From Symbiodinium natans (Eukaryota; Sar; Dinophyceae; Suessiales; Symbiodiniaceae), in the NCBI GenBank assembly GCA_905221605.1, contig CAJNDS010002551.1, positions 2,501-30,000 on the forward strand: a DNA stretch of 27,500 bases, given 5' to 3'. Below are positions 13,329 through 20,677 of the stretch, piece by piece; position 1 is the first letter of the stretch; the number at the start of each line of letters is the position of its first letter. The notes beneath the pieces are model-generated. The model had not been told where the DNA came from and searched no databases. It worked only from the letters and a program-made list of their open reading frames with translations. The position numbers were made by a program, and so were the translations under genes.

Positions 13329-15273
13329 GGCCACCGGCATTTCCCGCATCTGGGCACTTTTCAGGGGCTCGCCTGTCTACTCAGACTTGATAGCTGAGTT
13401 GGAAGTGGATAGGTTGGTCCTGCGTGTCGACCTAAAGAGTTTAGGCGACACCAGTGCGGGCCCCAACCCGCCGTTGGGGCGAGGACCGAAACTGGGCACG
13501 GTCCAAGCGTCCCAAGCTGCTGCGGCCAGCAGTGGCGCGGCGAGCTCCTCGACGGTTGTGCTGGCCCCTGCGGGTCGTGTCATGGCCGCGGGGGCCGCCC
13601 AACCAGTTACCCCTCCTAAGGCCGCGCCTAAGGCCAAAGGGCGTCCCTCAGGGACCCATAGGACTTCGATCGTGCCAGCGAAGCCCAAGGTGTACCCTAG
13701 GCGCAACGTCCCGGGCCCCAATGTCCTCGAGCCCGAGGACTCGCTCGAGGAAGAGGCAGCCCAAGAAGCTGAAGGTGTCGAGGAAGATAGTTCCAGCTCG
13801 GATCTTCCCGACACGCGGGCGCCTCCAGCCGCGGTCAAAGTGAAGGAGGACGAGGAGCCCGCAAGTGGGGCCAAGGCCGAGAGCACAGAGGAAGGAGTCC
13901 TCGTGCTCGGCCAGTCTGTGGTCACCAGCGCGAAGGAATACCTCGCGCGGTCCGAAGCTCTTCTTAGAGCGCAGAAGCTCCAGTCGAGGATACTGGAGGT
14001 TGCGGGAACTGCGATGGTGAAGCTGGAGAAGATCACCAAGCGTGAGGAGTCCCTCAACCGAGAGGGAGAGAGTCGGGCGGCCGGGGAAGGCGCCGACGGG
14101 GAAGAGGTGTCTGACGATGGTCAGGACGCCCCCGGGGCTGCGGGGTCGAGCACTTCCGCCAGGCCTTCGGGAGGCGGGACCGCCCAGTCCGCCTCGGCCT
14201 CAGAGGAGCCTCGCCCCAACGCTGACGGCCACTACGGATGTTCGGCTCCGGGATGCGGGCTTGCCTTTGAGTCGCTGGTGCAGTACCACTTGCATCAGGC
14301 GGCCTGTCATGGCGCCTCTCTTCCGCCCAACCTGGGGATCAGCCCCTCCGCACCTCTTGACCCTTTTCGTCAGGACTGGCGGGGACGGCTGTTCCACCGA
14401 GGAAAGGACGGTGGGTATGGGGAGGTGCCCATGCTCCGAGTGATTAGGTACCACAAAGCCAACGGGTACGATCACTCGAGAGTCCCGCTCCTGAGACGAG
14501 GGGACCGAATCCAGCTTGAGGATGGATCGCACCACATCTATGGTGGTAGCCATCCGCCGGGGTGGCTTCGCGACGACCCCGAGCTGGACCCCCCTGGTGC
14601 TCCAGAGGGAAGCGATGGAGGGTCCACGCCCAAGAGCGAGCCCACGGAGGAGGCCGTGCCCGAGCCTCCGCGGAAGGCCGCTCCGCGCGGGCGGGCCCTC
14701 GAGCCGCCGAAGGGCGACGTCCAGCGACGCCTGGCCGAGCGTCGCTCCAAGCGAGATTACTCGCCGGACCTGGTGACGCCTCTTGACGATCTCCATGCCA
14801 AGGAGATCGACTCCTTCTTCGCGGGCGACCCAGCCGCGGATAGCCTTGACGTCATTTTGATGCGCGCCGAGGTTCGCACTGAGTCCCACCTCAAGGTTGG
14901 CCGGGAGGAGGAAGAGCCCCTGGTCAAGGAGGAACAGGAGGAGGAGGCTGAGGTCGTCAAGGACGAAGAGGTCTCGGTTGAGATGGAGGCTGCCACCGCG
15001 GATGAGGCGGACGAGGTCGCCCTCCCAGCCAACCGAGCCTACGTCGAAGGCCGCTTTTACCCCTACGGCAGCTGGCGGTGCTTCTTCTGCGAAGCCATTA
15101 ACCCGGTGACCGAGGACCAGGGACCAGTGCCTCACCACGCACGCGGGCGGCCCGAATGCGGGCGCCCCGTGCGACGGCCGATGGATCAATGGGATCGACA
15201 TCGGGTGGTGGGAGGTGGATCCCCAAACCGCGCCGGAGCAATGGCGGCGGAGGTTTTCTGCCGAAGAGCTTGA
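13033..15273 (+). CDS. Accessory ORF3 continuation: Tpt1/KptA-like C-lobe, acidic linker, C2H2 finger
   Basis: Meaningful coding in this frame starts at about 13114. It holds LLQNGLIPGG, GVHYVLGHCP (aligned with the HVHLA motif), GFRRGSTCIVEVRLAVLRDAGVPIYAGADGV in outline, and ALTGQI, the typical Tpt1/KptA C-lobe order with a conserved Arg before the beta strand. A long Ala/Pro/Glu-rich low-complexity linker follows. Next is a C2H2-like finger (nt about 14238-14310: YGCSAPGCGLAFESLVQYHL then H/H), a second folded segment (YGEVPMLRVIRYHKANG), acidic Glu-rich runs and a WRCFFCEAIN zinc motif at about 15072-15102. The frame then loses sense near 15124, where the +1 frame takes over. The ATG at 13033 is probably not used. 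Confidence 0.7.
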   Translation: MRRPSTTSSVSMARPCGTARTCMSCTSLLQNGLIPGGGPGGRLGVHYVLGHCPTQWEDGRRGFRRGSTCIVEVRLAVLRDAGVPIYAGADGVALTGQIRATGISRIWALFRGSPVYSDLIAELEVDRLVLRVDLKSLGDTSAGPNPPLGRGPKLGTVQASQAAAASSGAASSSTVVLAPAGRVMAAGAAQPVTPPKAAPKAKGRPSGTHRTSIVPAKPKVYPRRNVPGPNVLEPEDSLEEEAAQEAEGVEEDSSSSDLPDTRAPPAAVKVKEDEEPASGAKAESTEEGVLVLGQSVVTSAKEYLARSEALLRAQKLQSRILEVAGTAMVKLEKITKREESLNREGESRAAGEGADGEEVSDDGQDAPGAAGSSTSARPSGGGTAQSASASEEPRPNADGHYGCSAPGCGLAFESLVQYHLHQAACHGASLPPNLGISPSAPLDPFRQDWRGRLFHRGKDGGYGEVPMLRVIRYHKANGYDHSRVPLLRRGDRIQLEDGSHHIYGGSHPPGWLRDDPELDPPGAPEGSDGGSTPKSEPTEEAVPEPPRKAAPRGRALEPPKGDVQRRLAERRSKRDYSPDLVTPLDDLHAKEIDSFFAGDPAADSLDVILMRAEVRTESHLKVGREEEEPLVKEEQEEEAEVVKDEEVSVEMEAATADEADEVALPANRAYVEGRFYPYGSWRCFFCEAINPVTEDQGPVPHHARGRPECGRPVRRPMDQWDRHRVVGGGSPNRAGAMAAEVFCRRA
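13570..13589 (+). repeat. Bulged-G hairpin within accessory ORF3
   Basis: Stem GCGGGTC/GGCCGC with one unpaired G and a T-G wobble, loop GTGTCAT. Confidence 0.55.
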
Positions 15274-17443
15274 AGACCAACAAGCGCGGGCAGATGCCGC
15301 GAGGCTCCTCAGCGATGAGGAACTCGCCGAAGCCCTCCAGGCGGCCGAAGAGGCGCAGGCGGCCGAGCGCGCCAAGAAGCGGGAGCGGCGCCAGGCGGAG
15401 AAGGCGGAGCGCGATGATCACATCAGCGAAGCGCTCCGCATAGCAGGGTGGCAGTGCCCTAACTGCTATGAATGGAACCTTTCATTCAGGCAGCTGTGCT
15501 TTAGGTGCAGCACGCCCCTTCGCTTGGCAGAGGTAGTTTCCCGCGGGATCCCGGATCCGCGGCGCGGCGAACAGAGGGACTCGGGCTCCGAGAGCAGCCA
15601 GGATGAGCTGGAGTACGAGATCCTTCTGGCCAATCGCGCGATGGATCAGGAAACGATCCAGCCTCTTCTTAGAAGCAAACACAAGAAGAGGGGCGGCAAG
15701 AGACGTCGCGAGGAGGCGACGCACGGCAAGGGCCGCGACCCTTGGGGTGCTTGGGCAGACGCCCGTGGCAAGGGCCAGGGCAAGCCGAAGGGCAGAGGCA
15801 AGTCCGATGCCAAGGGCAAGCCCAAGGGGAGGGGCAAGTACGCCTGGGGCGCTTTCGCCGCGGGCATTGTTGCCGCGCTCCAACCCCGCCCAAGCACAAG
15901 CTGGGTCCCAGCTTTCCCGTGCGGGTCGGCCCGGCCGCCGCCGAGTGTTCCGCTTCCGCCGCGGACCCCCTTTTTCCTGGGTCGCGGGCTCCTCAATCGA
16001 TTGATGCACGCCCTCAACGGGAACATCAACGGCTGGTGGGGCCTGGCGGCTGCAGCGTCGGCGCCGATTGCCTTGCAGTTGCACCGCGGGGTTGTGCATG
16101 TTGTCGAGGACTCCATGCACGCGGTTGCAACGGTTTCGGCCGACGTTGTCGAGGAAATCGGCCATGGGGCCAGGCGGACCGTGTGGGTCGCCGGAACAGC
16201 CATCACTCTGGTAGTAGTGATCTTGTGCGGTGCTGCTCTGTGGTACGTGAGTCGTGCCGTTGCCAATCGCATTGCGCATTTGCGACATGGCAACACCGCG
16301 GCCCCTGAGGCGCGGCTGTCTCAACTCCTTGGCTCTGAGGCGACGTTTGAGGTCGCGAGCACCAAGAAAGGGGTGACCCATAAGGTTTGGGTGCATCTCA
16401 AGGAGGAGACAGCTGCCTGTGGCTGTCGTGCTTACCTGGCAGAAGGACGCTGCGGGCATTGCGATGCCGCAATGGACACCGCCCGTTCCTTAGGGTTTTT
16501 GCACGCGGCCCAGCGAGGCGCGGGTCCTGCGCTCACAGACTCCATTCGGAGTACCGCCTCCGATGCCCTAGCTAAGGGTAAGGTGGTGTTGGGTTTGGGG
16601 AACAGTGAAGGGTGTTTCTCCCAACTCGCGGCCAAGAGCCGCGGGCTCTCCTGCTTTCAGGGGCTCGCGGGTCGTGACCTGGCCGCGGCCCCAGCAAATG
16701 GAGCGAGCGCAGCCCACGCACAGTCCGGCTCCGTGCAACGTGCCGCCACTGCCACTGTGGCGCGCACGCCAGGCCGGAGGAACAAGGGCCCAGCCCCCGC
16801 TAGGAGTTCTCCAGTCAAAGAAGCGGAATTCCTTGCGGGCGGGCCATACATTCAGGCCGCCCAAACGCTGCTTGGGTCTGGAGCAGCAGAGGATGTGATC
16901 TACATCCGGGCTTACAGCTTAGATTGCCCATCCTGCATCGAGGCAATCGAAGCGTCGCTTGGCAAGGGCTCAAGCGTTCGGATTGTCGCCGACATGGGAC
17001 AATGCCACCGCACCAAGCTTCAGTGGCAAGCGTTGAAACGCTTGGCGGCCGCAGGTGCCGAGGTGAAGGTGGGTTGCGGCACATCCTTGCGCGACGCCTA
17101 TGCTCGCGACGGCCGCGGGGCTAAGGTAGGCACCGGGATTCAAGGGCTGCACCATGCCAAAGCCCTTTGCCTACTGCGGCCTGACGGCGCGGTGGTGCTG
17201 ATTGGGAGCCTCAATTTTACCACAAGCAGCAAAGCCAATGCGGAGGCAGGGCTTAAGCTTGAGGTCCCCAAGACGCACCCTGTCGCGCAGTCCTACGTCG
17301 AGGATTTCCAGAGGGTGTCGGCTGAGGCATTCTCCCTCGATGAGGCGGTTGCAAAGCGCCCTCAGTTGGAGCGAGCCAGTAGCTCCAACGTTGCTGGCAA
17401 CGCCGCTCGTGCCCCCAACACCGCTCCACAGGGTATCGAGTAG
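15110..17443 (+). CDS. Accessory ORF4: RanBP2-type zinc finger, TM, SWIM finger, PLD-superfamily domain
   Basis: The frame is open from 15110; its first ATG is at 15215. Codons upstream of that ATG (DQCLTTHAGGPNAG, DGRWINGIDIGWWEVDP) look like real protein and complete the zinc motif begun in the previous frame. The product is therefore probably fused to ORF3 by a +1 shift near 15124. Numbering from the ATG: Ala/Glu/Arg helix (15-75); RanBP2-type finger W79-x-C-x2-C-x3-N-x6-C-x2-C; Lys/Gly/Arg-rich tract (about 150-210); membrane helix (about 320-349); SWIM finger C402-x-C404-x8-C413-x-H415; PLD-like domain (about 536-702) with H647-x-K649 and G664-S-x-N667. The Asp normally four residues after the Lys is Leu. 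PLD-superfamily members include nucleases. The substrate here is unknown. Confidence 0.8.
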   Translation, partial: PRTRDQCLTTHAGGPNAGAPCDGRWINGIDIGWWEVDPQTAPEQWRRRFSAEELEDQQARADAARLLSDEELAEALQAAEEAQAAERAKKRERRQAEKAERDDHISEALRIAGWQCPNCYEWNLSFRQLCFRCSTPLRLAEVVSRGIPDPRRGEQRDSGSESSQDELEYEILLANRAMDQETIQPLLRSKHKKRGGKRRREEATHGKGRDPWGAWADARGKGQGKPKGRGKSDAKGKPKGRGKYAWGAFAAGIVAALQPRPSTSWVPAFPCGSARPPPSVPLPPRTPFFLGRGLLNRLMHALNGNINGWWGLAAAASAPIALQLHRGVVHVVEDSMHAVATVSADVVEEIGHGARRTVWVAGTAITLVVVILCGAALWYVSRAVANRIAHLRHGNTAAPEARLSQLLGSEATFEVASTKKGVTHKVWVHLKEETAACGCRAYLAEGRCGHCDAAMDTARSLGFLHAAQRGAGPALTDSIRSTASDALAKGKVVLGLGNSEGCFSQLAAKSRGLSCFQGLAGRDLAAAPANGASAAHAQSGSVQRAATATVARTPGRRNKGPAPARSSPVKEAEFLAGGPYIQAAQTLLGSGAAEDVIYIRAYSLDCPSCIEAIEASLGKGSSVRIVADMGQCHRTKLQWQALKRLAAAGAEVKVGCGTSLRDAYARDGRGAKVGTGIQGLHHAKALCLLRPDGAVVLIGSLNFTTSSKANAEAGLKLEVPKTHPVAQSYVEDFQRVSAEAFSLDEAVAKRPQLERASSSNVAGNAARAPNTAPQGIE
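16173..16192 (+). repeat. Bulged-G stem with shortened loop
   Basis: Stem GGCGGACC/GGTCGCC with one unpaired G. The loop is GTGTG and not the usual seven bases. It is a possible degenerate member of the family; chance pairing in GC-rich coding DNA is also possible. Confidence 0.3.
16667..16686 (+). repeat. Bulged-G hairpin within accessory ORF4
   Basis: Stem GCGGGTC/GGCCGC, loop GTGACCT. It is extended outward by a GGGGC/GCCCC flank (16660-16692). Confidence 0.6.
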
Positions 17444-17662
17444 GCTGCGGCCAATTGGCGCGGCGTGGTACGCAACCACGCATTATCAGAGCAGGCGTTG
17501 CAGCACGGCACGTTGCTTCGCCATCTTTCTGCACTTTCTTTTGCGTGACTGCGGGCGAAAAGCCGCGGCAGGTTGGAAGCCTGCCCATTTTGCATTCCCC
17601 GCACTTTTCTTCTCCGCCCTGCCCGTGGCCCCTCTTGTCGAGGGTGCTCTTTTGCAGGTGCT

Positions 17663-17682
17663 GCGGACCGTGTCCTGGTCGC
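17663..17682 (+). repeat. Bulged-G hairpin in the 3' region
   Basis: Stem GCGGACC/GGTCGC, loop GTGTCCT. The third stem pair is A-T here. It is G-C in most copies and T-A in the 1554 copy, so both bases of the pair change together. Confidence 0.65.
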
Positions 17683-18019
17683 GGCAGTGCGCTCGCCGAA
17701 GCGCGTGCGAGTTGCACTGGCTGCGGCACAAGCAATGTGCGCGGCTCTCGCTGAGTCCGGTAGCCCGTAGGGTAGTTCTGGATAGGTGAGTAGCCGTAGC
17801 CGTAGCTTAGGGCCGGTAGTTTGTACAGTGTACCATTTGTACCATAGTCTGCGTACTGGCAGCTAGAGACCAGCTCGAGGATTCAGGAGCCTCGCCCACC
17901 AGCAAAAGGGTGAGGACCTTCAGGGAAAGGGCGGTTTAGGGCTGCTGAGGGTTGCTGTCGTCGTGCGTTCGTTTTGGTGGTGCGGGCTAGCGTCCCTGCC
18001 GCATGCCAATGCTCATGAT

Positions 18020-18041
18020 GTGCGGACCACCGCGGTCGCAC
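18020..18041 (+). repeat. Bulged-G stem with alternative loop near the 3' LTR
   Basis: Stem GTGCGGACC/GGTCGCAC has eight pairs and one unpaired G in non-coding sequence. The loop is ACCGC and not the GYGNCCW type. Confidence 0.45.
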
Positions 18042-18124
18042 GCGACACCCTCTCCCTTCCCTTTCTGTGTTCAGCGCGAGTGCATGCTGCACTCCGAGCT
18101 CGAGATGAGCTGGAAGCCTCGGCT

Positions 18125-18134
18125 GAGGGGCGAA
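18125..18134 (+). promoter_or_regulatory. Candidate polypurine tract
   Basis: GAGGGGCGAA ends exactly one base before the 3' LTR begins, the position expected for the plus-strand primer. It is short and interrupted by one C, so the call is tentative. Confidence 0.45.
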
Positions 18135-18434
18135 TGTGAGCAGGTCTATGCACGCACGCTGCATGTGCAAAGCTGCCAGGGCCAGTACTGTAGTAGTTTT
18201 CCTTTGCATGTAGAGTTTTGCAATTCGCATCAATGCCAATGTTTTGGCTCAAGTACCGAGCTTGTGCCTTTGAGCACGGTAGTTTCGTACAGTAGCTCTT
18301 AGGTTGCTGTGCGGTCCGACCGGACGCACTCAGGCGTAGCTGCACAAGTGCTTGAACTCGCGAAGTCGTAAAACAGCGTGGCCGGGCTGTGATTGCATTG
18401 GCTTAGTGCAAGTCCAGTGCTGGTCGACTTCACA
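18135..18434 (+). repeat. 3' long terminal repeat
   Basis: This is a 300-bp direct copy of the 5' LTR with a single difference (C18402). It carries the same spliced-leader-like TTTTGGCTCAAG at 18242-18253. Confidence 0.95.
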
Positions 18435-18511
18435 CCCAGCCCCAGCCCTCCCAACCAGTCCCAGGCCCAGCTCCAGCCCCCACCACCCACCCCCCCCCCC
18501 CCCCCCCCCCC
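18435..18511. repeat. C-rich low-complexity tract with a 22-base poly-C run
   Basis: CCCAG/CCAGCC units continue the composition found before the 5' LTR. They run into a homopolymer C tract at 18490-18511. Such tracts are prone to length error in sequencing. Confidence 0.85.
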
Positions 18512-18523
18512 GACCCAAATATG

Positions 18524-18619
18524 AAAATGTGGTTCCAAAAAACAAAACGTTTCGGTCAAAACGTTTCGGTCAAAACGCTTCGGTCAAAACGTTTCGGTCA
18601 AAACTTTCGCTCAAAACGT
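18524..18619. repeat. AAACGTTTCGGTC tandem repeat module, right copy
   Basis: Same leader (AAAATGTGGTTCC), same CGGTCAAAACGTTT units and same CTTTCGCTCAAAACG ending as at 678-771. It then continues into ATTGGGACCCAAACC as at 491-571. Confidence 0.8.
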
Positions 18620-18650
18620 TATTGGGACCCAAACCCTATACAATTTCTAT

Positions 18651-18717
18651 AAACCCTAAACCCTAAACCCCTAAACCCGTAAACCCGTAAACCCTAAACC
18701 CTAAACCCGAAACCCCT
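18651..18717. repeat. Interstitial telomere-like array
   Basis: Degenerate CCCTAAA heptamers with CCCGTAAA and CCCGAAA variants. A further short patch lies at 18877-18916. Confidence 0.8.
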
Positions 18718-19352
18718 GCACTACACATAGCCAAATCGTGCCGGTCAGGTTCCCTGTGCGAGGGGTTTTTGGCACGTGGCTTGTTGCTTTATCATGACCT
18801 CGGGGGGCGGGGGGGGCACTTTTGATCTGCAAGGGAGTGAAGCGCCAAGCTCACGTGGGAAAGTCCTGCAAGCCGTCCCTAAACCCTAAACACTACAAAC
18901 CCTAAACCCTAAACCTGTTTGGGGTTGACAATGTTTGGGGGTACCTTTTGCCCTTTAAACATTGCTACCAACTTCGGGACTCTTCATCTCCTCTCCATCC
19001 TTGGGAGTCTCGAACACTAAGACACCAAGCCGAGAAATGAGAAAGTCGGTCGACAATTTTTCCATGCCTGAGACGATGAACCAGTGCTGGCGATTTTGGC
19101 CAGTTACGGTTTAGGTCGGGAAGTACCCATCCAGGGTCACCCTGGAGACATCCTCAAGGCTGAAAGCGGCTCGTGCAAGCGATGGAGAACGCTAATTCAG
19201 GATGCAGCTGCAGCACCCTGGCATGACTCCGCGTCTGTCAAAGAGTCTAAGCCGAAGTTTGATTGTTGCAAGTTGGCACAGGTGATATCCATTCATCAGT
19301 CCTCAGGGTTACCATGGCTGAGTTTGTGGATATTGCATTCTAAACCCTAAGC
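18718..19352. other. Unassigned intergenic sequence
   Basis: It contains a G-rich run near 18801-18818, a short telomere-like patch and one plus-strand open frame of 88 codons (19084-19350) with no recognisable family. I see no supported gene. Confidence 0.4.
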
Positions 19353-19996
19353 TTGGGTTCGGCCGGTCCACACTAACAGTCACCACCAGCAGACCCACAA
19401 ATAAAAGCACCCGGTAAATGCCAAAAAACTGACTGAGATTCCTGCTATTCCTGGTGCTATTCCTGGTGCTATTTCTGGTGCTATTTCTGGTGCATTTTTT
19501 TTGTGCTATTCCTGATGCTATTTCTGGTGCTATTTTTTGTGCTATTGTTTGTGCTATTTCTGGTGCTATTTTGTGTGCTATTGTTTGTGCTATTTCTGGT
19601 GCTATTTCTGGTGCTGTTGCTGGTGCTATGTGACTAACAATCACCATCAGCAGACCCACAAAAAACAGCACCCGGTAAATGCTAAGCTGCTAAAATTGAC
19701 TGGGATTCCTGGTGCTATTTCTGGTGCTATTGCTTGTGCTATTTCTGGTGCTATTTTTTGTGCTATTCCTGGCGCTATTTCTGGTGCTATTTTTTGTGCT
19801 ATTGTTTGTGCTATTTCTGGTGCTATTTCTGGTGCTATTTCTGCTGCTATGTGACTAACAGTCACCACCAGCAGACCCACAAAAAGAAGCACCCGGTAAA
19901 TGCTAAAATTGACTGGGATTCCTGGTGCTATTTTTGGCCTGTGTGTTATAAGGCCACGGCGTTATTTGACTGTTAGTGTGGACCGGCCGAACCCAA
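19353..19996. mobile_element. MITE-like non-autonomous DNA transposon with 8-bp target duplication
   Basis: Perfect 30-bp terminal inverted repeats lie at 19353-19382 and 19967-19996 (outer end TTGGGTTCGGCCGG). The 8-mer CCCTAAGC flanks both sides (19345-19352 and 19997-20004). That variant differs from the usual CCCTAAAC, so it supports a true duplication. The interior has no transposase. Instead it has about two and a half higher-order units of roughly 225-255 bp, each starting CACCACCAGCAGACCCACAAA or similar, plus a 12-bp minisatellite. An 8-bp duplication is typical of hAT-type elements. The assignment is inference because the terminal sequence does not match the hAT consensus I know. 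Confidence 0.8.
19440..19850. repeat. 12-bp minisatellite (GGTGCTATTTCT) inside the MITE
   Basis: Degenerate tandem copies of GGTGCTATTTCT occupy about 19440-19625 and 19708-19850. Translated on the minus strand they would read as Ala-Pro-Glu-Ile repeats, but this is a repeat artefact and not a gene. Confidence 0.85.
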
Positions 19997-20189
19997 CCCT
20001 AAGCCCTAAACACTGAACCCTAAACCTAGCTCTGTGCCTTAGTTCGCAACAATCAGAATCAATGAACTGTTCTGACTGGCCAGAGAATCGAAAATAGCGC
20101 TCAGTATGGACGCAGGCATCCGAGGAGTTGCCCTCAATGGCCTACACCGTCCACTCCACCTGACTACAGACAGCTTGAGAAGGGCGAAA

Positions 20190-20190
20190 A

Positions 20191-20238
<48 letters not shown>

Positions 20239-20275
20239 GACAGAGAGCGAGGGAAAAAATCACAACAAAAAAGAC

Positions 20276-20324
<49 letters not shown>

Positions 20325-20329
20325 AGAGA

Positions 20330-20394
<65 letters not shown>

Positions 20395-20414
20395 TGAGAG
20401 CGAGAGAGAGATGA
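20190..20414. repeat. GA microsatellite array
   Basis: Long (GA)n runs broken by short interruptions. Open frames across it encode only Arg/Glu runs and are not genes. Confidence 0.95.
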
Positions 20415-20590
20415 GAACGAGGCAGCTAAGGAGAGGAAAGAAAAGAGTTGAATACTCTCAGAACAGCCTTGAAACCCAATGTCAAGGGCATGCAGACTGC
20501 ATGCAGCATCCAGGCTGTCACCTCTAGAAATGTTAACAGGACCTCAATCACACTGAAGAGCCGATCCCCCCTAAATACGAGGGAACGCCC

Positions 20591-20677
20591 CTATCCCCTG
20601 TTTGCACCGGGGCGGCTCAAGAGCATCTCGACGGCCACTGCAACATCGAAGCCAGCTTCGTTCAGCGCGAACGCTGC
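20591..20677 (-). CDS. Probable last exon, second half of a UBA domain
   Basis: On the minus strand this reads AAFALNEAGFDVAVAVEMLL and ends at a TAG (20591-20593). It matches the second and third helices of a ubiquitin-associated domain. The first helix and MGF loop lie in the exon at 20959-21033. Joining across 20678-20958 keeps the frame. Function beyond ubiquitin binding cannot be told. The TAG could also be downstream of a further splice donor (GGTGCAAAC). Confidence 0.5.
   Translation of the reverse strand, partial: AAFALNEAGFDVAVAVEMLLSRPGANRG

Larger units (their letters stand above)
17444..18134 (+). other. 3' non-coding region of the LTR element
   Basis: No convincing coding sequence is present. 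It holds one full bulged-G hairpin (17663-17682), a related stem at 18020-18041, and a short purine-rich run GAGGGGCGAA at 18125-18134 next to the 3' LTR. That run could serve as the plus-strand primer (polypurine tract), although it contains a pyrimidine. Confidence 0.6.
1178..18434 (+). mobile_element. Giant LTR retrotransposon (Ty3/gypsy-like domains, rearranged pol, accessory ORFs)
   Basis: Two 300-bp direct repeats (1178-1477 and 18135-18434) begin TGTGA and end TCACA and differ at one position (T1445 versus C18402). The bases CCCA flank both ends (1174-1177 and 18435-18438) and may be a 4-bp target duplication. A candidate primer site lies at 1480 and a purine-rich run lies before the 3' LTR. 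Inside are Gag, protease, RNase H, a DD35E integrase and a YVDD reverse transcriptase. In addition there are about 5 kb of accessory coding sequence with Tpt1-like and PLD-like domains. At 17.3 kb it is far larger than typical 5-8 kb Ty3/gypsy elements. The near-identical LTRs and long open frames point to recent insertion. Confidence 0.95.

Noticed and set aside
14200-15375. 391-codon minus-strand frame opposite ORF3
   Set aside because: It is low in complexity and lies opposite a frame with zinc-finger and Tpt1-like motifs.
19309-19892. Minus-strand frames with Ala-Pro-Glu-Ile repeats
   Set aside because: They are products of the 12-bp minisatellite within the MITE, not proteins.
20106-20414. 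Arg/Glu-repeat frame across the GA array
   Set aside because: It is microsatellite translation only.
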